A stretch of 64,000 bases of DNA from Asparagopsis taxiformis. Its lineage: Eukaryota > Rhodophyta > Florideophyceae > Bonnemaisoniales > Bonnemaisoniaceae. The position numbers and the translations under genes were made by a program. Under the pieces are notes generated by a model. That model saw only the letters and a program-made list of their open reading frames with translations, searched no databases and had not been told where the DNA came from. This document shows positions 36,457 through 46,968 of this stretch, one piece after another (position 1 is the first letter of the stretch; each line of letters begins with the position of its first letter). The stretch spans positions 1 to 64,000 of the forward strand of contig JALQPE010002374.1 of assembly GCA_030407315.1 (NCBI GenBank). The letters run 5' to 3'.

Positions 36457-39400
36457 ATGAACGAGAGTTACGTAAAGCTCACGGCCGCGAAGGCCAACTC
36501 GAGTCACACGACACCCGACGTGGGGGAAGAAACGAAGTCCGACGGGACGAACGAACCTCACACGAAGAGGAAGCCTCGCAGACGAGCGAGACGCGCTACC
36601 CGGAAGCACGACGCTTCCGAGCGCGAGAAAGCCAAGCACGCGGCTTATACGAAGCGTGTCGACGCAAAAGAAGCCATACGGGCTCATACGGTGAAGCGAC
36701 GAACCGCTGGCGAAGACGTAGACCGCGCGCCGGTCAGGACCGAACCGTTGGTCCTCGACGGGCATACGTGCCTACTTGCGTCGAAGCATTATATCGTATC
36801 CGGAACGATCGGACTAGACCTCAACGTGATGAGGGCGATTACCATCGCGATGGATACGTGCAGCGGCTACAACTTGATACGAACAAGTTTACTACCCTAC
36901 GACTGGGTCGACCGCTGTCTACGTGACGAAGAGCTACCGAAGCTCGGAGACGCCAACGGGCGACGTTTGCCTATCGAAGGCGCCATCCTGCTTCGTGTCA
37001 GGTTGGGGAACTCGCTGTTCCGCGTAAAATTCTTCGTAGCCAACACGCTGGCTGTCCCCGTTATAATGGGCACGTCGTTCATGTCGAAGCATGTCGATGC
37101 TATACGCTGTCGAGCGCAGACAATCGACCTCCATCGGGGGGATACGATACCCATTATCGCGGAGGGCGATACGACGACTCCGTACGAGGAGGGGGAAGAG
37201 ACGAATCCAAACGTGGAGCCCCCGAAACGCTGCGAGCGTAACGCGGCCTCGAATAGGCCGAGCCGAACGTTCTCGGTTCGCCTGACGAAGTACACGCGTG
37301 TACCGGCGATGTCGCAACGGACCGTCAACGTGACGACGGATGCGACCGGACTCGTGTTCCTCGAACCGAAAGCGTCGGTGCAGTTCCGGCATGGGCTACG
37401 CATAGCCAACGGAGTGGTCGACGTAGGACCGAGAGAGACGTTCTCTATTATCGTGTCGAACTTCACGAAGAAGGACCGCGAATTGCCGAAAGGCGCAACG
37501 ATTGCGTACGCGGTACGCTCCCCGTTGGGAATCGTCCCACTCAAGCGTGAGGGCGGCGAAGCCCTCGCGAAGGTTTTGAACCTACCGCTAGTCGACGCGA
37601 CGACGCGGACAACTACGAACGGGTTGGGCGACGAAGCGCCAGACCCGTTGGTCAACGAAAAGGGGAACGACCCCGCCACGAATTGGCAGTCGGCAATCGA
37701 TTTGTCGCACCTCGACGACGAGGATTTACGAAAGCGCATCAACGAGATGCTAGCCACACATTCGTCAATGTGGACGAGCGGACGCCTCGGCGAAATCAAT
37801 GCTACGGAGCATCGAATCGAACTCTAACCGGGCACGCGGCCCATACGTTCAATGCCCTATCGTCAGGGTCCGGCTCTACGTACGATAGCCGAGGAGCAGA
37901 TCACGAAGATGCTCAACGAAGGGGTTATCGAACCCGCGTCCAGCGAATGGGCGTCACCAATCGTGTTGGTGCCGAAGAAGGACGGATCCTTACGCTTCTG
38001 TGTCGACTACAGACGTTTGAACGCGAAAACGATCGCTGATTCGTACCCGCTTCCTCGTATGGAAGATTGCCTCGATTCGCTTGGCGACGCCGCCATCTTC
38101 ACGACACTCGACTGTAACGCCGGTTACTGGCAAGTGCCCGTCTCCGCCGAGGACCGTGATAAGACAACGTTTACGTCTTTCATGGGAACGTATCGCTACG
38201 TGCGAATGCCATTCGGGCTACGAAATGCCCCCGCTACGTTTCAGCGGACGTTGGACATCATCCTCTCCGGAGTACGTTGGCAATCGTGCCTGGTCTACTT
38301 AGACGACGTAATCGTCTTTTCGAAAGACCTCGAGTCTCACCTGGGTCACGTTGACCAGGTGCTTTCCCTGCTACGCGCAGCGGGAGTAACGTTAAAGCTC
38401 ACGAAGTGCTCGTTCTTTCAACCACGAGTTGACTACCTGGGGCACGTGATCACCCCGGGAAGCTGCACGTTGCAGCACGGAACAAGGAAGCCTTTCGTAC
38501 GGCTACGTTCCCACGAGACAAGACGCAATGTCGATCGTTTTTGGGCGCGGCCAACGTTTACCGCCGTTTCGTAAAGGCGTATGCCGAGATCGCTCGGCCA
38601 CTCAACATGATGTTGAAGAAGGACGCTTCCCCCGATTGGACGAACCCAACGGACGCGCAAACGAATGCGTTCGAAACGTTGAAGACAATACTGGTGTCGC
38701 CACCAGTATTGCACCTTCCGAAGGCGGGACGTCCGTTCATGATCGATACCGACGCGTCGGCGTATCAGCTGGGAGCTACGTTGCTCCAGCAGCAGAACGA
38801 AAATAAGCCCAACGAATGGGTGCCGATTGGGTACTGGTCGAAGACCCTTAACGAAACCGAACGTGGTTACTCGGCGACCGAGCGCGAGTGCTACTCCGTC
38901 GTCTGGGCGATAACGTCGCTCCGACCCTACGTAGAGGGTCAGCGGTTCACCGTACGTACGGATCACGAAGCCTTACGTTGGCTGATGACGTTGACGGACG
39001 CGTCCGGACGACTACTACGATGGAGGCTACGCGTTGCCGAATTCGATTTCGAAGTTACGTACAGGCCTGGGCGCGTGCACCAGGTACCTGACGCTTTATC
39101 ACGTGTGATATCTACGTATGAAGACGGTCGACCCGTCGACGATGACGTACCATCGTACGGGGACGCGGTCCTCGTGACGACTCGCAGTCGGCGACAACCC
39201 ACACGAAATGGGCAAGGACGAACGACGTCCGCACGTAAAAAGGCAACGAATGCCAGGGGTCACGACGACCCGTCGAACGAGACTCGTGATGAACGAACAT
39301 CAGCCACGACGGCTGGCCACGATGGCCTCGAGTTCAACCGCGACGCGACGCTCGATGACGTTCTCGACGAGGAACCGGATTTCCTCGACGAACAACGCGC

Positions 39401-40909
39401 TGCCGAAGACGATTCGGCACGCGTGCCACCAGCTGACGTTCAGCTTCCCATTACGAGGGACGAGCTCATCGAAGCTCAACGCGAGGACGCGTTCTGTCAA
39501 ACGATACTGACACGACAGTCCGAGACGCAGGACGCTGCATTCTTCGAAGGCCACGATGGCTTACTCCGACGCCGGAACCCTCACGATGAGGAACGTACAC
39601 AAATCGTTGTGCCGGCTTCGTTACGGCCGCGGCTGCTGGAGTTAACGCACCACCACGTCCTCGCTGGACATCCCGGGCAAACGCGTATGTACTATACCCT
39701 ACGGAGGACGTACTACTGGCCCGCGATGGCCGCCGACATCCACGCAACGGTACGAAACTGCGTCGGATGTGCGAAGAACCGCGTGAAGCTTCGCAAACGG
39801 ACGAACCCGTTACGTTTATTTCCGGCTACGGAGCCGCTGCGAGACCTATGTATCGACATACTAGGTCCGCTTACGAAGACCACGCGTGGCAACCGATTTA
39901 TTCTCGTTATAACGGACCGCTTCACGAAGCTGACTAGAGTCGTACCTCTACGAAATATCGATTCCGCCAACGTGGCGAGCGCGTTCGTCAACGCGTGGGT
40001 CTTCTCGTATGGACCCCCACGGACGCTCATAAGCGATAACGGAAAGCAGTTCGCTGCTAAGTTTTTCCAGCGCGTCTGCAACGAAATCGGCGTGACGAAC
40101 GTCTTTACGTCGACGTACCACCCCCAAACGAACGGGCAGGTGGAGCGCTACAACAGGACGATCCTGGCGATGCTGCGCAATTACGTGAACGAAAACCAGA
40201 ACGACTGGGATCGATACGCATCGGCGTTAACGTTTGCGTACAACACGCATGTGCATTCGAGCACGGGCACGACGCCCTTCGATTTGATTCTCACGAATCC
40301 ACCGCCACCGTTGGCGCTACACACGTCGGTAACGAACCGCGAACTACCCGACGGGGGAGGGCGAGCCACTTACGTTCGTGAGCTCGCCACAACGATGGAT
40401 AACGCGTATCGAACGCTGAAGGCCGCGCAGGCACGTTATAAACGAAATTTCGACAAACGAGTTCGTGTCTCGAATCGAAACATCCGCGCGGGAGAATACG
40501 TATTCATCGACCCGACGGACGGGACCACGAAGGGCACGAAGCTCGGCAACCACGCGTTGGGACCGTTCCGCGTACTACGTAACGACGTAAGAACATTCGT
40601 CATCCAACGAGGAGACGTAGTTGAACGTGTCAACTCGGACCGCGTTGCGTACGCGCCAACGCCGGCGAACGCGCCCCCGCCGGAGCCATACGATGCCACC
40701 GAGGCAGACCTCGACAAGAACCGCGACGGTCCGGCGTATGTAGTAGACGATCTACTGAACCATCGCGTAAACGATGACGGCACCCTAGACTTCCTCGTGA
40801 AGTGGGTCGGGTATCGTAACCCGTAACCCTACGTGGGAACCCCGCCGGAACGTATCTGAAGAGAGCGTCTCTCGATACTTCGCACGCGTGCGACGAGCAA
40901 CAACGTGAA
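36457..40909 (+). pseudogene. element B pol: protease, RT, RNase H, integrase, chromodomain (three lesions)
   Basis: The frame is open from 36313; the first ATG after gag is 36457. Domains in order: a basic N-terminal stretch, aspartic protease with AMDTCSGYN (Cys where Gly is usual), RT (FTTLDCNAGYW and LVYLDDVIVFS, both catalytic Asp sites intact), RNase H (IDTDASAYQLG, ERECYSVVWAI), integrase (HHHVLAGH..C-x2-C, IDILGPL, LISDNGKQF, TNGQVERYNR) and chromodomain (FLVKWVGYRNP then TWEPRRN). Lesions: in-frame TAA at 37825-37827 between protease and RT; loss of one A near 38460 just after YLGHVITPG; and a tandem 7-bp duplication (CGTAACC) near 40814-40827 that puts a stop inside the chromodomain. 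The chromodomain reads on in the other frame to about 40909. Confidence 0.92.
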
Positions 40910-42948
40910 AGGCCACGACGGCCCCCGAAAACGCACACGAGCGTCGGGTTAAGCGCACGCGTGCGCGACGTTGCACGAGGCAACAAACGAAGGCGACGAG
41001 CCGCACGAACGAGAAGCGAAGGCACAACGAGTGGCCGGGACGTCCACCCTTGCGTTGGGGGGGCGCGATGCGTGCTAGAGCCGTCGCTCTTTTCGTTTTC
41101 GACACCATACGTTGGTGGAGGCACGAGCGCCAACGAAAGATTGGACGACGAGTCCACGCGCGGACGATTCACACGATGTGAAGAGCCACGACTGGCTCGA
41201 CAGTGTTGACCGTCCCACGGGCAAAGGTGACGACACCACGGGCCACGGACGGACAACACGTCAGATTTTTCGCGCGAAAAATTATACGTGGGCCAGCGGG
41301 CCATGGACGCACGGTGCGAAAAATCGGGCCGATTACAGTGCGCTAATCCGGCCAAATCTCGGGACACGCGTGCCCCGGAAATTTCGTAATTTCGGCACGT
41401 CACGTGAGCCATCGTACGTCCCCGTGGACAGCCGCTGACAACGAGTCGCATCGACCAACGAGGTCAACGCCAAACAGCTCGCGAGCTAACGGCAACGTGA
41501 CGACGGAAGGCGGAGAAACGACGTAGGACGGACGCGTCCCCAACGAAGATGGCAACGGCCTCATTATGAAACTTCACGCACGAAGCGGAACGAAGCTATA
41601 CGTTAGCCGACGAATTAGACCAACGGGTCTCAGCGCACGAAGCGCGCGAGTAAAGCGTGCGAACGACGAGCCAACGAGGCCGCGACGACGGACGACGAAC
41701 CGTATCGCCATCGTGAGGCACGACGCCGAACACGGTAGCCACGTACGGCAACCACGGAACGACACAACGGTGTCCGGCCACGCGGGCATAACGAACGACG
41801 CGCGAAAGCGAAAAGCCCGCCGGCTAGTCGAAGCGCACGAACAAACCCAAAAGGGGCTGACCACGTACGGTCACGAAGACGAAGACGCGCACGTCCGCGT
41901 CAGAACCGTAAAAGCTAACGAAGCTTCAACTTCGTACGCATTCGAAGGCACGCGCGCCACCGGCCACGTCGGCCAGGATACGAGCGCGTACGCGGACGCC
42001 GCTGACGATAACGACGCACTGCCGCGTACACGCAACGGCGTGAAACGTCAAGCCAACTCACGCGCGAGTCGGCCTGACGCTTAGCGAATTTTTTGTCCAG
42101 CTCACCGGAGAGAATTAAAATTGGCACCGACGTGCTACGTGCCAGAGAGCTCGAATGCTCAACGGAATTCGACACCCGACGGGGTTATCCGCACGAGGAA
42201 CGACGGCGGAAACGAATTCCGAGATAGTTACAAAATGATAACGCCACTGGCCAACGTGAAGCCGCGGCAACGCGAAGCGCGACGGCGCTAATGACGTCAA
42301 CGGCTATACGAAAAGCCAAACCCGCCGGCCACCACGTCGTCAACGAAACCGCAACGTACTGCGACGAATTACTGCGTACACGCCACGACGTAGAACGTCA
42401 AACCGACTCACACGCGCGTCGGTCTGACGTTCGACGAAATTTTCGCCCAGCTCATCGGAGCAAATTAAAATTGGCACCGACGTGCTACGCGCTAAAGAGC
42501 TCGAACGCTCAACGAAATTAGACACCCGACGGGGTTATCCGAACGAGAAACGACGGCGGAAACGATTTCCGAGTTAGTTACTAAATGATACGCACGCCAA
42601 CGGGCTCTATGATCGAGGTTAACGTACCACTCGCAGTGAAAAGCCGCCGCTACGCGCCGCCGCTTTGCCGAATAATTGCGTGTGATACGAACCTGCCAAC
42701 GGGCACGCGCCCCCGCGAACTCGAAGCACGGGCTACGTAAGCCATACGACACCCGACGGGGTAGACGCCACAACAAAAAATTGTGGGGAGGGGCTTAACG
42801 CTAAACCCCTCCTCTTCTGCAGACGACCTGCCAAACGCAAATTACGAAGCTCAACGGAGCCATGCGATTACGCAAAGAAACAAGACGAAGTTTACGAAGC
42901 AATACGATGCTAGAGCCGACGTGGCTTACGAACTAACCTAGGAACGAC
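40910..42948. other. 2-kb spacer of element B between pol and the antisense ORF
   Basis: GC-rich sequence with only short frames on both strands, probably untranslated. It contains the direct repeat described separately. Long non-coding or repeat-bearing segments at this position are known in several large Ty3 families of plants. Confidence 0.5.
42011..42590. repeat. direct repeat of about 230 bp at 350-bp spacing inside element B
   Basis: 42011-42240 and 42361-42590 align over their whole length. Both contain a GCGTACACGC block, AATTAAAATTGGCACCGACGTG, CACCCGACGGGGTTATCC and a TTACNAAATGATA end, offset by exactly 350 bp. A further partial copy of the ACACCCGACGGGGT block occurs near 42749. 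Confidence 0.8.
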
Positions 42949-45177
42949 CTAGTAGCGACGAGAACGCTTGCCCGCAGGGTCATACGGACCAGGGCCTTCG
43001 CCGCGGCTATCGTGGCTGCGGCTGCGGCCGGGCTGAACGAAGCCCGGCGCGTACGGATCGACGGTCTGCGTGACCACGGGGGCTCGCTCGCGACGAGACG
43101 CGGGATCCCTAGCGTAAGGATCCGCAGTCCCGTGACTGCGCGTATCCGAAGGGCGCGCCGGAGCGGGGTCGCGTGGCAGGTACGCCGCTGCGTGACCATA
43201 CCCGACGGGGTCGCCGAAGCCGCCGCCACTCGCGTAACCGTAAGGTTCATTACGAACGCCAACGGGCGGCGCGTAACTACGAGTCGCCGCGGCGAGACGC
43301 TCCGAAATCGCGCGTTCCGTTGCCAAGCGGGCAGTCAGGTCCAACGTCTGGGCCCTGAACTCTTCGGCTGCGCGAGCCACGGACGAGATGAGGGAACGGA
43401 TAACCCAGCCGTCCGCACGAGGCGGAGCGGACATCGACGTACCGAGAAGCCGACGGGCATCCTCATCGGAGACGCGGTCGTCCAGGCTCACGAAGCGTGG
43501 CGCGCGGTCGGCCGGCGTGGCCACATTCGGACGACCGACCTGGGCAACGTTGCCCCCTCCCGTAGCCTCGCGTGGCACGATCTCTCGAGGATCCGGCGCA
43601 CGCGGCGCTTCGTTTTGTTGGCCACGACGGCCAGAACGCGTCCCTCGGGGGCGCTCGTTGCCCCCGAGGCCGCCGAAATAACCGGCACGATTGCCACGAC
43701 GGCGTTCGGAACGGGAAGCGACCCGCGGCGCGTAAGCCCCATCGCTACGAACGGAGACGAACTCCTGGTTATCGCCGCTTGCGTAATCGGGACGTATAAA
43801 CCGATACTCCGGCCCCAACGCAAGGGCGCCGCGAACCTCAGCCAACGCGCTGGTAACGGAGACGAACGTGTCGGAACCGTCCACCGGGATTGCACGAAGC
43901 ATCTCGTAGTCGGCCAGGAAGTCCAACGTGGACTCCGGCAGTAGGCACGCGCGCCCGAACACACGACGTTCCACGAATAGCGAGCACGCGAGCATCGCTG
44001 CGTGTTCGATGTCCACGGCCATAAGGAAACGTTCCTTCACGGGGGCAGGCGCGTCCTTCACGGCATCGGTGAAATAATGTACCACGCGTGGTAATAACGT
44101 GGACGACCCACGGGGGTACGGAAACTCCTCGACTACTTCCGGCAACGGCGGGAAGTAGAGCTCGCTCGGGACGACCCACGGAGCTGACGCGTGCGACACA
44201 CGATAGTCGTCCGCGTTCACGTGGCGGAGAGCGAAGTGGTCATCGTACGACACGACGCTTTTGGAGATGACGCTCAACGAAAGAGCAGTCTTCCATTCGG
44301 CACGTTGCCTTTCGGAAAGTGTCCGCGGACATACGAATACGGACGCCACCGAGATGAACGGCGGTTCCTCGGGCGTCCCCTTCCATAAGTATGCGTCCAT
44401 ACGGTCGACGTAGATCGCGTCGTTGACGTCACGCAACCACGAGCGGTCGCAACGTATCGACGCCGGGATCTGGTAACGTTCCGATCCCGGCGGCCCGTTG
44501 GCGAAACGACGCCCGGCTGCTCGCCCCCACGTATCTTCGGCGGAACGCATATAGTCGACGACCGCGCGGGCGTCCAGACGATCTCTGGCCAACGTGGCGA
44601 GATCGTCATCCGTGATACCCACGCGGGGCAACGCAGCCCACGCGTGGGTCAGGACGCCTACGTTTAGCGCCGCACCGCCACGTGAGGCGGTGCCGACCGT
44701 CCCAACGGGGTCACCACCCTCCGGCGAGGGATCCTGGCGAGGGGAGCGCGGCGAGCCATCACGACGAGGCACGCCCGTGCGGGCCGCCGCCACAGCACGA
44801 CGCGAACGAGCGGCCGCTGCCATCGCGGCTACACCCATCGACGGGGCCGCGGCAGCCGGAATGACGGGTGACGAATTCCCCGAGTCGGACGCCGTTGCGT
44901 CATCATCACGTGGGGCGACGGCCCTAGCAGCCTCGGCAGGCGTCACGGAAGCCACCAGGCGAGACGGAGCCATGGGACGAGACGAAGAGGCGACGGCCTG
45001 AGGAGCAACGGCTTCCCCCGCCCTAACGGATGGGGCGGGGGCGACGGACGCTTCCGTCGCTGGCGGCGCACCGGCCCCGAGGAGGGAGGGAGCGCCCTGC
45101 GAAGGGTTCCTCGCTCCACCTCCAGCAGAGCCGGCGGGCCGCGGAGTGTGGGTATCGGTGCTACGTGTAGTGACCAT
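42949..45177 (-). CDS. element B antisense ORF: open 742-residue protein of unknown function, homologous to that of element A
   Basis: The ATG at 45177 (MVTTRSTDTHTPRP) begins an uninterrupted frame to TAG 42949-42951, opposite to gag-pol. Parts in order: a low-complexity P/A/S/T region (about residues 1-200), then a central globular region (about 210-520) with DAIYVDRMDAYLWKG, NADDYRV, LYFPPLPEVVEEFPYPRG and TDAVKDAPAPVKERF. An R/G-rich segment follows, then a coiled-coil-like helix (about 592-635) and a tail with ADPYARDPA, TVDPYAPGF and GPYDPAG motifs ending KRSRRY. Central blocks and DPYA motifs also occur, in related form, in the plus-strand ORF of element A. The frame stays open upstream of the ATG only with a non-ATG start, so I use the ATG. 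It is the only intact long ORF of element B. It has no zinc knuckle, protease, nuclease or clear membrane span; a nucleic-acid- or Gag-binding accessory role is only a guess. Confidence 0.8.
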   Translation of the reverse strand: MVTTRSTDTHTPRPAGSAGGGARNPSQGAPSLLGAGAPPATEASVAPAPSVRAGEAVAPQAVASSSRPMAPSRLVASVTPAEAARAVAPRDDDATASDSGNSSPVIPAAAAPSMGVAAMAAAARSRRAVAAARTGVPRRDGSPRSPRQDPSPEGGDPVGTVGTASRGGAALNVGVLTHAWAALPRVGITDDDLATLARDRLDARAVVDYMRSAEDTWGRAAGRRFANGPPGSERYQIPASIRCDRSWLRDVNDAIYVDRMDAYLWKGTPEEPPFISVASVFVCPRTLSERQRAEWKTALSLSVISKSVVSYDDHFALRHVNADDYRVSHASAPWVVPSELYFPPLPEVVEEFPYPRGSSTLLPRVVHYFTDAVKDAPAPVKERFLMAVDIEHAAMLACSLFVERRVFGRACLLPESTLDFLADYEMLRAIPVDGSDTFVSVTSALAEVRGALALGPEYRFIRPDYASGDNQEFVSVRSDGAYAPRVASRSERRRGNRAGYFGGLGGNERPRGTRSGRRGQQNEAPRAPDPREIVPREATGGGNVAQVGRPNVATPADRAPRFVSLDDRVSDEDARRLLGTSMSAPPRADGWVIRSLISSVARAAEEFRAQTLDLTARLATERAISERLAAATRSYAPPVGVRNEPYGYASGGGFGDPVGYGHAAAYLPRDPAPARPSDTRSHGTADPYARDPASRRERAPVVTQTVDPYAPGFVQPGRSRSHDSRGEGPGPYDPAGKRSRRY

Positions 45178-45757
45178 CGTGGTCAGTTCGTACGCAACGA
45201 AGACGAATAGTGCAACGAGCACGAGAACGAAAGCCACGCGGGCAAAACGGAACAAGAGAACGAAAGGAACGGAGATAGTAGTACCCAGCGGGGGAAGAGG
45301 ATAAGGAAGAACGAAAGGCAACGGCCTGGATGACGATGGTGAGAGGAAGGGTGAGCGACGATCGCTATCACGTTAAGCCGCGGCTTAAATATATCCTTCG
45401 GACGACCGTTGTCGAAATGCCCGCTGGCAGATTCACGAAAAGGCCGCGGCCTGCGCTCGTATCGCGCTGAATTGACGCACACCCGCGTGGTGGAATTGGA
45501 CACTGCATCCGTTGCAGGAAAACGCCTAAGCGAGGCATTGACGTACGACGCCAACGGGCGGGCCGCGATGATTACGAAAGAGCCGGAGCGCACACGCGCG
45601 CTCCGGCGCCGTGGCGATTCGATCAGCCAACCGGGCCATGTACGTTTCAAAGAGATTTTTCGGGACAACTGCCACGTCCGCAGTTGTACCCGAAAAGGCG
45701 CCACGGCCCCGTGTCTCAGGCGCGCCCTGACGGGCCTCGCGTGGCCGGGACGTCCAC
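45178..45757. other. leader of the antisense ORF in element B
   Basis: About 580 bp between the antisense ATG and the polypurine tract, closely matched at 1786-2367 in the left-edge copy. It must hold the promoter and leader of the antisense transcript if it is made. I see no ORF of note. Confidence 0.4.
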
Positions 45758-45772
45758 GTGTGGGGGTGGGGC
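45758..45772 (+). other. polypurine tract of element B
   Basis: A GTGTGGGGGTGGGGC-like G-rich run directly precedes the 3' LTR. The same run precedes the LTR at 2383. Confidence 0.65.
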
Positions 45773-46433
45773 TGTGTAGTATACGTGGCAATTCCGAAAT
45801 GCAAATATTTACGTTTTTCCGCGGAATTCGAATTTCGGCGGATACGACCGGCGACAGCAATGAACGAACATCGCTGGCGCATGCGCGCGCGCAACCTGCA
45901 CACGTGTGCAACGAACGTATTGGCAACGGCCAGCGGACCAACGGGTCCCTACGTGTGACCCACAAGGTCCTTTCCCATTCGGGGACGTTACGAGCAGTGT
46001 TTACACTGTAAAGCGATGCCATCGTGGCCATATAGGTATTGGCATCGTGCCGGGAGGGAAAAGGGACAAGACAACGATCGAGCAACGGCTCTAGTCTACG
46101 ACTGACTTCTACGTTTACGTTTACGTTTTGCCTAGCGAGGCTTCGTCTCCGTCGAGCTGCGTACTCCCTACCCATCGCCGCACGTAAGGCTGATTGCGTG
46201 TAGTGCCTCCGGGCTTGGTCGAGAGCGCCTCCGGTGACGTACCACCTCGTGTGCTAACGTAATCCTCGCGTGGATTGTTGCGTCGTGACGCTCGTGTCTA
46301 CTCGCTAACCTATCTCTACCGTTCTACCTAACATACAGTCAAAACACCAGCGGGTGGACTGCTCGTTTCGTTTCGTAAGGACAGCGTGTCCGTGGCTCGT
46401 ACCAGCTACTTCTAGAACTAACGTTGTTCCACA
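45773..46433 (+). repeat. 3' LTR of element B
   Basis: 661 bp, TGTGTAGTATACG to GTTGTTCCACA, nearly identical to 33211-33872. Confidence 0.95.
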
Positions 46434-46968
46434 CCCTGGCCTAGTGGCGTGCGACGCAACGCGCGCTATCGCGGTGCGACGCGGTTCGACGATCGGTTAT
46501 TGCGCAGCGCGCACGCGAACGTCGGCGATCGTGAGCAACCCGCACGCAACGTTTCAACGCAATCGGTCCTCGCGATTCGCTAAACACTTAACTCGTAGCT
46601 GCGAAGATGCTGGCTGTTTATTGGTAGGGTGCGAAGCAGAACGACCATTAATAGCTAACTACTAAAGGACAGGCTGTTCTTGCGTGGCCGGCCGGCGGCC
46701 GCTCGCTCGCACGCAAAAAGGGAAATATTTGGGAAAAAGACTTTCGTCATAAAAAACCCAAGAGGGGAAATAAAGGGAAATTCGTAGAAATCGCTACACG
46801 TGGCGCCGGGCTCGCAATCGCACGCGTTCGCGCAGGCGCACCGTGACACGTAATCGGTTCGCCACGCGTACGCTCGCTTACTAACTAACTCAGCGCGGAT
46901 GCACGCGGACTCAACTCGTCGATATCGCTTCAACTTGCGTTCGCGTTAGCGGCATAAATTGCACCACA
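46434..46968 (-). repeat. element D 5' LTR, 5' piece
   Basis: The reverse complement matches the LTR of element C at 14680-15213, beginning TGTGGTGCAATTTAT at 46968. The match ends next to element B, and the remaining 259 bp of this LTR lie on the far side of B (32952-33210). It interrupts the CACTA-like ORF at its left end. Confidence 0.8.

Larger units (their letters stand above)
33211..46433 (+). mobile_element. element B: full-length Ty3/gypsy chromovirus (13.2 kb) with an antisense ORF
   Basis: LTRs at 33211-33872 and 45773-46433 in direct orientation are nearly identical. Order on the plus strand: 5' LTR, primer-binding site, gag, pol with protease/RT/RNase H/integrase/chromodomain, a 2-kb spacer with a 350-bp-period repeat, a minus-strand ORF of 742 codons, polypurine tract, 3' LTR. 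gag and pol have four lesions (a G-run shift, a TAA, a one-base deletion, a 7-bp duplication) while the antisense ORF is fully open. It sits inside the 5' LTR of element D. Only CCC is shared at the two edges, so a clear 5-bp target duplication is not seen. Confidence 0.94.

Noticed and set aside
36897..37799. 300-codon minus-strand ORF opposite the B protease region
   Set aside because: A shadow of GC-rich coding sequence. It has no counterpart in A and its composition mirrors the pol codons, unlike the antisense ORF 3' of pol.
45178..45321. Hydrophobic N-terminal extension of the B antisense protein
   Set aside because: It needs a TTG start; no ATG is present upstream in frame. The hydrophobic run is partly preserved in the left-edge copy, so it is not excluded, but it is not supported as coding.
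33205..46440. Target-site duplication of element B
   Set aside because: Only CCC is shared at the edges (ATCCC before, CCCTG after); too short to claim.
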